From NCBI RefSeq assembly GCF_019024325.1, contig NZ_JAFNJS010000008.1:62001-126000 (forward strand): a stretch of 64,000 nucleotides of DNA, given 5' to 3'. The DNA is from Falsiroseomonas tokyonensis (lineage in GTDB: Bacteria; Pseudomonadota; Alphaproteobacteria; Acetobacterales; Acetobacteraceae). Positions 30,388 through 39,742 of the stretch are shown piece by piece (the stretch's first letter is position 1; each line of letters opens with the position of its first letter). Made by a program: the position numbers and the translations under genes. Under the pieces are notes generated by a model. The model saw nothing but the letters and a program-made list of their open reading frames with translations, did no database searches and was not told the origin of the DNA.

Positions 30388-30804
30388 TCAGCCGCCGGAG
30401 GCTGCGCCAGCGTCCGAGGCCGAAAACGCCTCCGCCTCGACCTCGAAGACGAAGCGCGGATCGGCCAGGCCGGCCACGATCAGCAAGGTGCTGCAAGGGC
30501 AGATCGGGCCCAGCACCGCATCCCGCTGCGCCCGGAAGGCCGGGATCAGCGCCCGGTCCGTCAGGAAAACCCCCAGCTTCACGATATGCTCCGGCGCCAT
30601 GCCATGCGCCGCCAGCACCGCGCGCAGATTGCGGAAGGCCTGCGCGATCTGGTCCGCCCCGGCGGCCGCCACCGTCCCATCCGGCGCCACGCCGATCTGG
30701 CCGGAGATCACCAGCCGGCGGCCCGGACCCTCGACCAGCGCGGCATGCGCATAGCGCGCGCCCGGGGCATGCACGCCATCCGGATTGCTGAAGGTGACGG
30801 TCAT
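30388..30804 (-). CDS. RidA/YjgF-family protein
   Basis: The 138-residue protein has the RidA fold signature: 'ALVEGPGRRLVISGQIGVAPDGTV', 'QIAQAFRNLRAVLAAHGMAPEHIVKLGVFLTD' and 'STLLIVAGLADPRFVFEVEAEAF'. RidA proteins deaminate reactive enamine/imine intermediates from PLP enzymes. In this copy the C-terminal block lacks the usual 'P.A.V' layout around the substrate arginine, with 'LADPRFVFEVE' holding the only candidate arginine, so imine deaminase activity is uncertain. It overlaps the upstream lipoprotein gene by 4 bp and probably shares its transcript. Confidence 0.85.
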   Translation of the reverse strand: MTVTFSNPDGVHAPGARYAHAALVEGPGRRLVISGQIGVAPDGTVAAAGADQIAQAFRNLRAVLAAHGMAPEHIVKLGVFLTDRALIPAFRAQRDAVLGPICPCSTLLIVAGLADPRFVFEVEAEAFSASDAGAASGG

Positions 30805-31457
30805 GTCCGCGGCGCTCCCCCTGGCAGATCCTCACGCTCCACCGGCACCGGCGCCGGCGCGGTGGGCGTCACGCCCTCCGCCAGCCAGGCGCGCAGGGTG
30901 CGACGAAGCTGGAACTCGAATTCCACATTCATCGCCTCCATCGCCTGGCGCACCACCTCCTCCGCCGCCTGGCGGCGCGTCGACGCACTCGCCCCATCGG
31001 CCACGGTCTGCACCCGCTGCACCTGCGCCTCGACGAAAGCCACCCGCGTGCCGTCGCCCGCCAGGATCTCCACCCGGCAGGCCAGCTCCACCGCCAGCCG
31101 CTCCCCCGGCTCCCCGGCGAACATCGCAGAGATGCCCCCCGACTGCGCCAAAGTCTGGCGCGTGAAACGGGCATTGGTGATGAGGAAACGCGCGCGGCCC
31201 TCCGTCCCGATCGGCACCAGCCGATCCTCGGCCATCCGCCGCATCTCGACCTCCGGCCGCACCGGCGCCGGCTCCGCCACCTGGACCGCACCCGGCAAAG
31301 GCTGGCCGACCTCGATCTCCAGCACATTCAGCCGCAAGGGCGTCAAATGCCGATACCCCGTCACCAAGGGCGGCAAAGGCGCCAAAGCCTCCTCCCGCGC
31401 GGCACAGGCCACCACGCCCAAAGGCAACAACATCGACAGATGGCGGCGCGTCAACAT
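30801..31457 (-). CDS. Putative lipoprotein of unknown function
   Basis: The 218-residue protein starts with 'MLTRRHLSMLLPLGVVACAAREE', a lipoprotein-type signal with a cysteine at residue 18 in a VVAC lipobox. The mature part is a mixed alpha/beta sequence ('RFLITNARFTRQTLAQSGGISAMFAGEPGERLAVELACRVEIL') ending in a helical segment and a proline-rich tail. I do not recognise a named family. It is translationally coupled to the RidA-like gene. Localisation to the periplasmic side of a membrane is the only supported inference. Confidence 0.7.
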   Translation of the reverse strand: MLTRRHLSMLLPLGVVACAAREEALAPLPPLVTGYRHLTPLRLNVLEIEVGQPLPGAVQVAEPAPVRPEVEMRRMAEDRLVPIGTEGRARFLITNARFTRQTLAQSGGISAMFAGEPGERLAVELACRVEILAGDGTRVAFVEAQVQRVQTVADGASASTRRQAAEEVVRQAMEAMNVEFEFQLRRTLRAWLAEGVTPTAPAPVPVEREDLPGGAPRT

Positions 31458-31516
31458 GACCGAAAACCCCCGACCTCAAGCACCCGGTAGTCCAGGCGGC
31501 GACGCGGGTCCACCCC

Positions 31517-31777
31517 GGAGGTTGCGCCTGGTGGTCCATGCAGGAGGGGCGCTGCCCCTCCCGCACCCTCCCCGCCAGGAGGCAGCGGCCTCCTGGACCT
31601 CAGGACCTTTGAGCTGAAATGGAGAGGGGCCGGCGGAAGCGCCTGACAGGCGGGCGCTCCGGCCCCTCTCCATTTCAGCTCATGATTCAAAGGGTTCCAA
31701 GGGGCCACTGCCCCTTGGCGGGAGGGGTGCGGGGAGGGCAGAGCCCTCCCTGCAAAGCCACCCGCGCCACCCTCAGG
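31517..31777. repeat. Large imperfect inverted repeat (two facing copies of a dispersed element)
   Basis: Two copies of an element of at least 95 bp face each other. The inner 23 bp (31611-31633 and 31659-31681) are perfectly complementary. Outward, the arms continue with few mismatches through blocks such as AGGAGGCAGCGGCCTCCT (left) against AAGGGGCAGTGGCCCCTT (right, complement). Alignment remains visible to about 31517 and 31777, where the right arm reaches the stop codon of hslO. The whole gap between two genes could fold into one long hairpin, which may also act as a terminator for hslO. Confidence 0.8.
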
Positions 31778-32759
31778 CGCGGCCCGCCTTGCCCTCGACT
31801 TCCGAGCGTTCGAAGCGGAAATCGACGGCGCAGAATTCGCAGGTCATGGTGATGGCGCCGGATTCGGCCATGTGGTCGAGGTCGTCCGGGCCGAAGTTTT
31901 CCAGCACTGCGGCCAAGCGGGCGCGGGAGCAGCGGCAGCCGTAGGACAGGGCGCGGGGGCGGTCGGGGGCCAGGCCTTCGGCGTGGAACAGCCGGTGCAG
32001 CAGGCGTTCGGCCGGCAGGGCGTCGTCCAGCATTTCCTCGGGCGTCAGGGTGCCGACCAGGGCCTGGGCGGTGCGCCAGGCGTCGTCCTGGTCGGTTGCG
32101 GCTTCGCCGGGGATGCCGCCTTCGGTTGCCACGCGTTCGATGATGAGGGCGCTGGCGCGCCAGCCCCCCAGGGTGCGGCCGCAGGCCAGGCGGACCTCGG
32201 TCTGCAGCTGTTCGGAGGTGCGGAAGTAGGTGTCGGTCATCTCCGCCAGGGTTTCACCCTCGATGGCGACGATGCCCTGGTAGCGTTCCATGTCGTCGCC
32301 CTGGTCGCAGGTGAAGGCGAAGTAGCCCTGGCCGAGGAGTTGGGCGGCGGTCGGCTGCGGGTGTTCGGCCAGCAGGGCTTCGAGGCGCGCAGGATCGGCC
32401 TTGGCATAGCCGCGCAGCGCGCCGGCGTCCGTGCAATCGGCCAGCAACATGGTAACGGGCCCGTCGCCCTTGGCCTGCAGGCTGAAGGATCCCTTGAACT
32501 TCAGCGCGGTGGCCAGCGCCGCGGTCAGCGCCAGGGCCTCGCCCGTCAGGCGAAGCACGGCGGGGTGCTGGGCGTGGCGGCCGATCAGTGCATCGGCCAG
32601 CGGGCCGAGCTTCACCAGCCGGCCGCGCACCGGGCGCTGGTCCAGGTGGAAGGGCTGCACGCCGCGCGGCACCACCAGGTCGGGCACGGGCGGGCGGTCG
32701 TGGTTCAGGAAGGCGGGGGTGGCGGAGGGCCGGGTCGGATCGGTCACGGGCGGAACCAT
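31773..32759 (-). CDS. hslO: Redox-regulated holdase chaperone Hsp33
   Basis: Hsp33 is a cytoplasmic chaperone switched on by oxidation of zinc-bound cysteines. The 328-residue protein shows the N-terminal core ('KGSFSLQAKGDGPVTMLLADCTDAGALRGYA', 'DMERYQGIVAIEGETLAEMTDTYFRTSEQL') and the C-terminal zinc site: CxC in 'YGCRCSRARL', then CxxC in 'TMTCEFCAVDF'. All four cysteines are present. The ATG at 32759 was chosen; GTG 32747 is an alternative. In many alphaproteobacteria hslO follows argD-argF; here those lie about 8 kb away on the other strand. Confidence 0.94.
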   Translation of the reverse strand: MVPPVTDPTRPSATPAFLNHDRPPVPDLVVPRGVQPFHLDQRPVRGRLVKLGPLADALIGRHAQHPAVLRLTGEALALTAALATALKFKGSFSLQAKGDGPVTMLLADCTDAGALRGYAKADPARLEALLAEHPQPTAAQLLGQGYFAFTCDQGDDMERYQGIVAIEGETLAEMTDTYFRTSEQLQTEVRLACGRTLGGWRASALIIERVATEGGIPGEAATDQDDAWRTAQALVGTLTPEEMLDDALPAERLLHRLFHAEGLAPDRPRALSYGCRCSRARLAAVLENFGPDDLDHMAESGAITMTCEFCAVDFRFERSEVEGKAGRA

Positions 32760-32964
32760 GCATGGGCGCAGCCCGGACGGCCACCCGGTTGGGCGGCGCC
32801 GAGGCGATGCGCGGCGGAAGCCAGGATCGCTGCCGGCCATCCGGCAACGCAGCGCGCCGGGCACGCCCCATTGGAAGCTGGGGGGCGGGCCCGGAGAGGA
32901 TGGCAGGATAGATAGGGAGGCACGGGCCCGCTCACCACCTTGCGGTGGCGGCGGCCGGGCCGGT

Positions 32965-33519
32965 TCAGAACAGGCGTTCGAGCAGCCCGCGGCGCGGCGG
33001 CTGGGCCACGGGGGTCACGCCTTCCGTGGTGTCGCGGCCGAGGGCGGCGTTCTCGCGCAGGCGCTGGGCCTCGCGGTTCGGGTCGACGGCCACGCCGGCC
33101 TGGGCGTCGCTGCGCCAGAACATCAGCCGGTCCACCAGGCTGCGCTCCGGCCGGTCGAGGCGGAGGCTCTCGGCATCCACCTGGCTGCGGATGCTGTCAT
33201 CCACCGGCTGCCCGGCCTGGGCCAGCAGCGCCTGTTCGGCGCTGGAGGGGGCGGCGGCAGGGCGCGTGCCGCCGCCGAGGATGGCGCTGGCGGGGGGCCG
33301 CTGGTCCTGCGGCCGGGGGGCGCCCGGCGTGGGCGGCGGCAGTTCCGTCAGCCGCGGCGGCACGGAGAGGGGGGCGCGCGTCGTCACCTGGAATTCATCC
33401 GGCGGGTCGCGGGTGAAGCCGAGGGAGCGGGCGGTATCCCCGCCGCAGCCCGCAAGCAGCGCGAGGAGCGGCAGGCCGACCAGGAGAGCGCGGGGCAGGG
33501 TGGGGCGAAGCTGGGTCAT
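32965..33519 (-). CDS. DUF3035-type lipoprotein
   Basis: The 184-residue protein has a lipoprotein signal peptide with lipobox LLAGC and then a proline-rich region with 'LGFTRDPPDEFQVTTRAPLSVPP', the signature I associate with DUF3035, a conserved alphaproteobacterial lipoprotein of unknown function. The C-terminal part is charged and low-complexity. Its start overlaps the stop of lspA by 4 bp, so a lipoprotein is made from the same transcript as the enzyme that matures lipoproteins. Confidence 0.85.
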   Translation of the reverse strand: MTQLRPTLPRALLVGLPLLALLAGCGGDTARSLGFTRDPPDEFQVTTRAPLSVPPRLTELPPPTPGAPRPQDQRPPASAILGGGTRPAAAPSSAEQALLAQAGQPVDDSIRSQVDAESLRLDRPERSLVDRLMFWRSDAQAGVAVDPNREAQRLRENAALGRDTTEGVTPVAQPPRRGLLERLF

Positions 33520-34013
33520 GGCGTGGAACCCTTAGCCCTGGGTGAAGGCCGGAACAAGGCATCGCCGATCAGCGCGACCACGCCGAGGACGATGGCGGCA
33601 TCCGCCGGGTTGAAGACGTACCAGTGCCAGCCCCAGGCATGCGCGTCGAAGAAATCCGCCACCGCGCCGAAGCGGAAACGGTCAATCACATTGCCCACCG
33701 CGCCGCCGATGACGGCGCCGAGGGCGAGTGCCGTCAGCCGGTTCTCGGCCCGGGCCATCCAGCGCAGCAGGAAGCCGGCGATGGCCAGGGCCAGCAGGGC
33801 GAGCACCGCCTGCGACCAGGGGCTGTCGCCGGCCAGCATCCCGAAGGTGACGCCACGGTTCCAGACCATGGTGAGGTCGAAGCCGAAGGGACCGAGCTGG
33901 ACCAGCGGGATATGGCCGATGACGGGCAGGTCCAGCACGAAGAGCATGTAGTGCTTGCTGGCCTGGTCGATGGCCAGGACCGCCAGCGCCAGGGTGAGGC
34001 CGAGGCGCATCAT
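33516..34013 (-). CDS. lspA: Lipoprotein signal peptidase (signal peptidase II)
   Basis: LspA is an inner-membrane aspartyl protease that removes signal peptides from lipid-modified prolipoproteins. The 165-residue protein has four helices and both catalytic aspartate motifs: 'GAVGNVIDRFRFG' and 'FNPADAAIVLG'. 'LAIDQASKHYM' in the first helix is also conserved. ATG 34013 was taken as start; the frame is open to 34040. ileS lies upstream in the same direction, as in many proteobacteria, but here a 163-bp gap with a structured repeat separates them. Confidence 0.96.
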   Translation of the reverse strand: MMRLGLTLALAVLAIDQASKHYMLFVLDLPVIGHIPLVQLGPFGFDLTMVWNRGVTFGMLAGDSPWSQAVLALLALAIAGFLLRWMARAENRLTALALGAVIGGAVGNVIDRFRFGAVADFFDAHAWGWHWYVFNPADAAIVLGVVALIGDALFRPSPRAKGSTP

Positions 34014-34031
34014 GGGGTGTTGGGGGCGGAA

Positions 34032-34161
34032 TGCCCCCACCCCGACGCTCCCCCGCTTACGCAGGGGAGGGAGGCACTCCGACGCAGGCGATCTCCCTCC
34101 CCCGTGGCAACGGGGGGTCGCGGCGCTGCCGCGACGCCGAAGGCTGGTCGGGGTGGGGGCA
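34032..34161. mobile_element. MITE-like 130-bp element with 15-bp terminal inverted repeats
   Basis: Perfect 15-bp terminal inverted repeats (TGCCCCCACCCCGAC at 34032-34046 and its complement at 34147-34161) bound a non-coding segment. The inside can form further hairpins: GGGGAGGGAG with CTCCCTCCCC, and TCGCGGC with GCCGCGA. It fills the gap between ileS and lspA. No target-site duplication is obvious. A related segment lies at 40184-40243. Confidence 0.6.
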
Positions 34162-34176
34162 AGGTCATGCGCGCCA

Positions 34177-36996
34177 TCACCCGACCACCGCCTCGCAGCG
34201 CCGGCACAGCGTCGGATGCGCCAGCGAGAGCCCGACCTCCGGCAGCACGCGCCAGCAGCGGTCGCATTTCTGGCCCTCGGCGACGGTCACGGCCGCATCC
34301 GGCGTCTCGGCCGGTGCCAGGCTGGCCTGGGAGACGATGAGCACCTCCGCCCATTGCTCCGCCGTCAGCACATTGGCGGGGTCGCCTTCTGGCAGGGCCA
34401 GGGCGGCGTTGGCCTGCAGGGAGGCGCCGATGGTGCCGGCGCGGCGCAGCTCCTCGATCGCGCCGGTCACGTTGCGGCGGAAGCCGCGCACCGCGGCCCA
34501 GCGCGCCGCCAGCGCCTCGTCCCGCCATTCGGCGGGAATCGTCGGCCACTCGCGCAGATGGATGCTGTCCGTGTCGCTCGGGAAGCGCGCCAGCCAGCTT
34601 TCCTCCGCCGTCGCCACCAGCACCGGCGCCAGCCAGGCGGTCAGGCAGCGGTGCAGCTGGTCGATCACCGTGCGGGCAGATCGCCGGCGCAGGCTTTCGG
34701 GCGCATCGCAGTAGAGGCTGTCCTTGCGCACGTCGAAATAGAAGGCGGAAAGGTCCGTCGCGCAGAAGGCGTGGATCTCGGGGTAGACGCCGGTCCAGTC
34801 GTGATCGCGCACGGCCTGGCGCAGGCGGGCGTCGAGCTCCGACAGGCGGTGCAGCACCCAGCGCTCCAGCTCCGGCAGCTCCGCATGTGGCACGATCTCG
34901 ACCTCGTCGAAGCCGTGCAGATTGCCCAGCAGCCAGCGCAGCGTGTTGCGGATGCGGCGATAGAGCTCGCTCTGCTGCTTCAGGATTTCCTTGCCGATGC
35001 GCTGGTCCTCGGTGACGTCGGTGTTCATCACCCAGAGCCGCAGCAGGTCCGCGCCGTGGTCCTTCACCACATCCTGCGGTGCGACCACATTGCCCAGCGA
35101 CTTCGACATTTTCCGCCCTTGTTCATCAAGGACGAAGCCGTGGGTGAGAATCGCCTTGAAGGGCGCGACTCCGCGGGAGCCGACGGATTCCAGCAACGAG
35201 GAATGGAACCAGCCGCGATGCTGGTCCGAGCCTTCCAGATACAGGTCCGCCGGGAAGGGCAGGCCGCGCTCCGGCGTCAGGACGAAGGCGTGGGTGGAGC
35301 CGGATTCGAACCAGACATCGACGATGTCCATCACCTGCTCATAGGCCGCCGCGTCGCGGCCCTCGCCCAGGAAGCGCTGCGCGGCGCCGGGCTGGTACCA
35401 GGCATCGGCGCCCTCGGTGCGGAAGGCCGCGACGATGCGCTCCATCACCGCCGGGTCGCGCAGCGGCTCACCGGTCGCCTTCTCGACGAAGACCGGGATC
35501 GGCACGCCCCAGGCGCGCTGGCGGCTGATGCACCAGTCGGGACGGACGGAGACCATGCCGCCGATGCGGTTGCGGCCGATGTCGGGGACGAAATGCGTTG
35601 CCGCGATCGCCGCCATGGATTTCTCACGGATAGCGTTGGCGTCATCCATCGCGATGAACCACTGCGGCGTGGCCCGGAAGATGACGGGCTTCTTGGAGCG
35701 CCAGCTATGCGGGTAGCTGTGCGTCAGCTTCGACTTCGCGACCAGCGTGCCCATGGCGGTGCAGGCCGCGTAGACGGCATCATGCGCCTTGAAGACATGC
35801 TGGCCGGTGAAGCCCGGCGCATGGATGGTGAAGGTACCGTCGTCGCCAACGGTTTCCGGCACAGGCAGCCCATGCGCACGGCCCAGAAGAAAATCGTCCT
35901 CGCCATGGCCGGGGGCGATATGGACGAAGCCGGTGCCGGCCTCCGTCGTCACGAAATCGCCAGGCAGCAGCGGCACCGCGAAATCGTAGCCGCCGGGCGC
36001 GCCGTCCCAGCCGGCCAGGGGATGCGCGGCGATGGCGCCTTCCAGCTCGGCGCCCTTCAGCAGGCGCTTCACGCTATGCGCGGCCAGGCCCGCATCCTTC
36101 TCGAATTGCGGCAGCAGCGGCAGCGCGACCAGCAGGTCCTCGCCGGGCACCAGGGCGCTGCCCTCCGCCACGCCGCCGACATGCACCAGCGCATAGTCGA
36201 TCTCCGGCCCATAGGCGACGGCGCGGTTGCCGGGGATGGTCCAGGGCGTGGTGGTCCAGATCACCACCGAAGCGCCGGCCAGGTCCGCCGCACCCGCCTG
36301 CTTCAGCCGGAAGCGCGCCCAGAGCGTGGGCGAGACATGGTCGTGGTATTCGATCTCCGCCTCGGCAAGCGCGGTCTTCTCCACCGGGCTCCACATGACG
36401 GGGCGCAGGCCGCGATAAAGCGACCCGTTCATCAGGAACTTGCCGATCTCGCCGGCGATCACCGCCTCGGACGGGAAGTCCATGGTGGCATAGCGGCCGT
36501 CCCAGTCGCCCAGCACGCCGAGGCGCTTGAACTCGTTGCGCTGCACATCCAGCCAGTGGGTGGCATAGGCGCGGCATTCGGCCCGGAAATCCAGGATCGG
36601 CACCGCGTCCTTGTCCTGGCCCTTGGCGCGGTACTGCTCCTCGATCTTCCATTCGATCGGCAGGCCGTGGCAGTCCCAGCCCGGGACGTAGTTGGCATCG
36701 AAGCCGGCCATCTGGGCGGCGCGGTTGATCACGTCCTTCAGGATCTTGTTCAGCGCCGTGCCGATATGCAGCGGGCCATTGGCATAGGGCGGGCCGTCAT
36801 GCAGCACGAAGGGTGGGCGGCCCTTCGACGCCTCCCGCAGGCGGGACCAGAGCTTCGTCTCCTCCCACCGCGCCAGCCAGGCGGGCTCGCGCTTCGGCAG
36901 GTCGCCGCGCATGGGGAAATCCGTCTTCGGCAGGAAGACGGTCCCGCGATAGTCGCGCGCGGGCTCGGTGGTGACCTCGGGAGGGGCGTCGTTCAT
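34177..36996 (-). CDS. ileS: Isoleucyl-tRNA synthetase
   Basis: IleS charges tRNA-Ile with isoleucine and edits misactivated valine. The 939-residue protein has the class I signature '[22 protein letters not shown]' (HIGH-type), the editing domain with '[20 protein letters not shown]', '[12 protein letters not shown]' and '[14 protein letters not shown]' (KMSKS loop). It ends with a zinc-binding C-terminus '[29 protein letters not shown]'. The length and zinc tail match the bacterial type 1 enzyme. It is followed by lspA. Confidence 0.98.
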   Translation of the reverse strand: MNDAPPEVTTEPARDYRGTVFLPKTDFPMRGDLPKREPAWLARWEETKLWSRLREASKGRPPFVLHDGPPYANGPLHIGTALNKILKDVINRAAQMAGFDANYVPGWDCHGLPIEWKIEEQYRAKGQDKDAVPILDFRAECRAYATHWLDVQRNEFKRLGVLGDWDGRYATMDFPSEAVIAGEIGKFLMNGSLYRGLRPVMWSPVEKTALAEAEIEYHDHVSPTLWARFRLKQAGAADLAGASVVIWTTTPWTIPGNRAVAYGPEIDYALVHVGGVAEGSALVPGEDLLVALPLLPQFEKDAGLAAHSVKRLLKGAELEGAIAAHPLAGWDGAPGGYDFAVPLLPGDFVTTEAGTGFVHIAPGHGEDDFLLGRAHGLPVPETVGDDGTFTIHAPGFTGQHVFKAHDAVYAACTAMGTLVAKSKLTHSYPHSWRSKKPVIFRATPQWFIAMDDANAIREKSMAAIAATHFVPDIGRNRIGGMVSVRPDWCISRQRAWGVPIPVFVEKATGEPLRDPAVMERIVAAFRTEGADAWYQPGAAQRFLGEGRDAAAYEQVMDIVDVWFESGSTHAFVLTPERGLPFPADLYLEGSDQHRGWFHSSLLESVGSRGVAPFKAILTHGFVLDEQGRKMSKSLGNVVAPQDVVKDHGADLLRLWVMNTDVTEDQRIGKEILKQQSELYRRIRNTLRWLLGNLHGFDEVEIVPHAELPELERWVLHRLSELDARLRQAVRDHDWTGVYPEIHAFCATDLSAFYFDVRKDSLYCDAPESLRRRSARTVIDQLHRCLTAWLAPVLVATAEESWLARFPSDTDSIHLREWPTIPAEWRDEALAARWAAVRGFRRNVTGAIEELRRAGTIGASLQANAALALPEGDPANVLTAEQWAEVLIVSQASLAPAETPDAAVTVAEGQKCDRCWRVLPEVGLSLAHPTLCRRCEAVVG

Positions 36997-37060
36997 GGGG
37001 TGCGTCTCAATCTGCCCAGCGAGGGGGGCCGGAAGGGGGTGCCGGAAGGGGCTGGCGCGG

Positions 37061-37084
37061 AAAACCCGGCCCTATTGGGCCGGG
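37061..37084 (-). terminator. Intrinsic terminator after azlCD
   Basis: An 8-bp perfect stem (CCCGGCCC/GGGCCGGG, 4-nt loop) is followed on the minus strand by TTTT. It lies 83 bp beyond the azlD stop and upstream of ileS, so it should separate the azl genes from the ileS transcript. Confidence 0.7.
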
Positions 37085-37166
37085 CGGATAATTCGGAGGC
37101 CGGACATCCCGCGGAACATGCCACTTATATGCGGATGCGGGCCGGTTGGGGTCAAGGATGCCCCGC

Positions 37167-37490
37167 TCACCCGCCCCAGCCCAGCGCCGCCAGCCCGGCA
37201 TGCATCCCCCAGGCGGCCCCCACCCCGGCCAGGATGGCCGCCGCCATGTTGCGGGTGGCGAGCTGCAGCGCGATCACCACCACCGCCCCCGCCCAGGCCG
37301 GGGGTCCGCCGGCCAGCAGCGGCGGCGTGACATAGGCGACGAAGAGGCAGCCCGGCAGGTGGCGCAGCAGCGCCTGGACGAAGGGCGGCGGCCGCACCGC
37401 CCGCAGCACCGCATAGCCGCCGGCGCGGCTGGCATAGGTCACCAGCGCCATGCCGAGGATCGCCAGCAGGACATCCAGCCTTATTTCCAA
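37167..37490 (-). CDS. azlD: AzlD-family branched-chain amino acid exporter subunit
   Basis: The 107-residue membrane protein has four predicted helices with 'ILGMALVTYASRAGGYAVLRA', 'FVQALLRHLPGCLFVAYVTPPLL' and 'AAWGMHAGLAALG'. AzlD is the small partner of AzlC in export of branched-chain amino acids and analogues. The best start is a TTG at 37490 overlapping the azlC stop by 10 bp. This start also keeps the first helix complete. Pairing with azlC makes the call firm despite the short length. Confidence 0.85.
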   Translation of the reverse strand: MEIRLDVLLAILGMALVTYASRAGGYAVLRAVRPPPFVQALLRHLPGCLFVAYVTPPLLAGGPPAWAGAVVVIALQLATRNMAAAILAGVGAAWGMHAGLAALGWGG

Positions 37491-38227
37491 CCCGGCATCC
37501 CCCGCCCGCGCAGCTCGATCCAGGCGCCCAGCCCGGCGCCTGCGAAACTGCCCAGCAGCAGCGGCAGCGGCACCGGCAGAGCCGCCCGATGCGCCGCCAG
37601 CGCCACCAGCCCGGCCACCAGCCAGGGCAGCCCATCCACCCGCGCCCCGCGCCACAGCGGCACCAGGATGGAGAGGAAGGCGGCGATGGAGGCGAAGAAC
37701 AGCGGATGCCCCGGCGGCACCCGCAGCATCCCGCCGCCCAGATGCCCCAGCGCCACCGTCGCCACCCAGGAAATCCAGATGCCGAGGCCGATCCCCAGCA
37801 GATAGCCCGCATCCCGCCCGCCGGCCCGCTGGTCCGCCACCGCCATGGCGAAGGAATGGTCCACCAGGGTCGCCAGCGTGCCCCAGAGCTTCCAGCCGCG
37901 CAGCCGGTCCAGCCAGGGCGCCAGCGCCGCGCCCATCGGCGCCATGCGGATATTCACCACCAGGGTCGCGATGGTGGCCGCGAGGATCGGCGCCGGGTCG
38001 GTCCACAATTCCAACGCCACCAGCTGCGCCGCGCCGGCGAAGACGATGGTGGTCATCAGCATGGTCTCGGCGAAGGACAGGCCCTTGGCGGCGGAGAGCA
38101 CGCCGATCACCACCCCGAAGGGCAGCATCCCGATCCAGAGCGGGATGCTGGCCACGAAGCCCCGCCGCACGCCGATGCGGGTGAAGACGACGCGCTGCCG
38201 CGGAGGGGCTCGGGGCGGAATGGCCAT
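37481..38227 (-). CDS. azlC: AzlC-family branched-chain amino acid exporter subunit
   Basis: The 248-residue inner-membrane protein has about seven helices and the family blocks 'RRGFVASIPLWIGMLPFGVVIGVLSAAKGLSFAETMLMTTIVFAGAAQLVALELW' and 'VVNIRMAPMGAALAPWL'. With AzlD it exports branched-chain amino acids. It lies 4 bp after recX in the same direction and may be cotranscribed with it. No Lrp-type regulator is adjacent. Confidence 0.92.
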   Translation of the reverse strand: MAIPPRAPPRQRVVFTRIGVRRGFVASIPLWIGMLPFGVVIGVLSAAKGLSFAETMLMTTIVFAGAAQLVALELWTDPAPILAATIATLVVNIRMAPMGAALAPWLDRLRGWKLWGTLATLVDHSFAMAVADQRAGGRDAGYLLGIGLGIWISWVATVALGHLGGGMLRVPPGHPLFFASIAAFLSILVPLWRGARVDGLPWLVAGLVALAAHRAALPVPLPLLLGSFAGAGLGAWIELRGRGMPGWK

Positions 38228-38231
38228 GGCC

Positions 38232-38870
38232 TCAGCCCCGCTTGAAGGCCAGAAGCCGGTCCTCGGCCTCGTCCGGGTCCATGCGCAGCGCGGTTTCCGC
38301 CGTGCCGCGGGCGAAGCCGGCGCGGGCCAGCGTCGCCAGCGCCTTCAGCCGCGCCTCGGGCGGCGCCTCGGCCTCGCCGAAGGGGCCCAGCCGGCGGCGG
38401 CGGCAGAGCGCCAGCGCAGCATCGATCTCCGCCGCCTCGCCCTCCGGCAGCGCCGCCGCGGCGGTCTCGGCGGCCACGCCCTTCTGCGCCAGATGCGCCA
38501 GCGTGGCGCGGCGGGACCGGCCGCTGCGCAGCAGGCGCCGGGCGCGGCTTTCGGCGAAGGCGGCGTCGTCCACAGTGCCGGTTGCTGCCATCTGCCGCGC
38601 CACCAGGGCGGCGGCCTGCTTGGCGGCCGCGACCAGCGGCGCGATCTCCGTCATGCCGAAGGCCTCCGCCGCGCGCGCCCAGCGGTCCACGCGACGCTGC
38701 AGCACGCGCCGCAGCCCGGCCTCGGTCGCCGCATGCCGCGCCAGATGCGCCACCGCCGCCTCCCGCAGCCTGGCCTCGCCGGGGGGCGGGCCGGGCGGGC
38801 GCGGCGGCGCGTCGGGGTCGCGGGCCGGCCTGCGGGGGGCGCCGTGCGCGGGCCGGGGATGCTGTCTCAT
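38232..38870 (-). CDS. recX: RecX-like regulatory protein
   Basis: RecX binds RecA filaments and limits recombination. The 212-residue protein is mostly helical and has RecX-type repeats: 'LREAAVAHLARHAATEAGLRRVLQRRVDRWA', 'DDAAFAESRARRLLRSGRSRRATLAHLAQKGVAAETAAAAL' and 'LATLARAGFARGTAETALRMDPDEAEDRL'. The N-terminal 35 residues are a proline/arginine-rich extension. recA is not in the window. ATG 38870 is used; ATG 38879 is three codons upstream. Alphaproteobacterial RecX proteins are divergent, so confidence is moderate to good. Confidence 0.8.
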   Translation of the reverse strand: MRQHPRPAHGAPRRPARDPDAPPRPPGPPPGEARLREAAVAHLARHAATEAGLRRVLQRRVDRWARAAEAFGMTEIAPLVAAAKQAAALVARQMAATGTVDDAAFAESRARRLLRSGRSRRATLAHLAQKGVAAETAAAALPEGEAAEIDAALALCRRRRLGPFGEAEAPPEARLKALATLARAGFARGTAETALRMDPDEAEDRLLAFKRG

Positions 38871-39074
38871 CGCCGGCATCCTGGCATGGCGGGTGGGCGC
38901 TTGGCGACCTCGCGGGACAGGCGCCGCCCCTCCGGGCCATGGAACCTCCGCCGCCAAGCGCAAGCCAGGCGCCTCAGAAACAACAGCGCACCTCGAAACC
39001 TTTTTCCATCTGCCGGCGTTGGGGGGACAGGCACGGAGCGCCCGGCGCGCCGGTCAGAACAAGGAGCCAGCCAC

Positions 39075-39716
39075 ATGCTGAATGCCAAGACTTTCCTGTC
39101 CATGTCGACCGCGGCGGCGATTGCCTGCGCCCCGGTTCTCGCCTTCGGCCAGACCGCCCCGGCGCCGACCGCGCCGCGCACCGGCGTGACCAGCCAGGCG
39201 CCGGATGGCGCCCCGGGCAACCCGCCTTCCACTGCCACGCAGCGCGCCCTGGATTCCGTGACCGGCAACCGCACGAATGCCGACGGCACCGGCAACAACC
39301 CGCCCGGCACCGCCGCCGGCCGCGCGATCGATCGCGCCACCACGCCCGACACCGCCCGCACCACGACCGCGCCGGCCACCGCCACGGGCGCGACGACGCC
39401 GACCCTGTCGGTCGACAGCATGACCCTGCGCGAGAGCCGCCGGGCCAGCCAGATCATCGGCTCCAATATCTACAACGAGGAAAACAACTCGATCGGTGAG
39501 GTCGATGACCTGATCGTGCCGCGGGCCGGCGGGTCCCCGGTGGCGGTGATCTCGGTCGGCGGCTTCCTCGGCATCGGCGCCAAGCTGGTGGCCATCCCCT
39601 ATGAGCGCCTGACCCATGACGCGGAGCGCAACCGCTGGGTGCTGCGCGGCGCCACCAAGGACAGCCTGCAGTCCCTGCCGGCCTTCACCTACGACAACGC
39701 GGCGCGCCGCGGCTGA
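39075..39716 (+). CDS. Secreted PRC-barrel protein with GNPP repeat segment
   Basis: The 213-residue protein has a signal peptide ending 'APVLAFGQT' and then a low-complexity stretch with two copies of a motif, 'PGNPPSTATQRALDSVTG' and 'GNNPPGTAAGRAIDRATT'. A C-terminal PRC-barrel domain (about residues 115-200) reads 'SQIIGSNIYNEENNSIGEVDDLIVP' and 'AVISVGGFLGIGAKLVAIPYERL'. PRC-barrel proteins of this type are envelope stress or surface proteins of unclear role. A clear AAGGAG motif precedes ATG 39075. The same motif recurs in the next gene, so the two are likely related in function. Confidence 0.85.
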   Translation: MLNAKTFLSMSTAAAIACAPVLAFGQTAPAPTAPRTGVTSQAPDGAPGNPPSTATQRALDSVTGNRTNADGTGNNPPGTAAGRAIDRATTPDTARTTTAPATATGATTPTLSVDSMTLRESRRASQIIGSNIYNEENNSIGEVDDLIVPRAGGSPVAVISVGGFLGIGAKLVAIPYERLTHDAERNRWVLRGATKDSLQSLPAFTYDNAARRG

Positions 39717-39742
39717 TTTCGCCAAACAAGGAAGCACCTGAT

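Noticed and set aside
33955-37335. An 1126-residue plus-strand open frame over ileS
   Set aside because: IleS on the minus strand is unambiguous; the plus frame has no domain.
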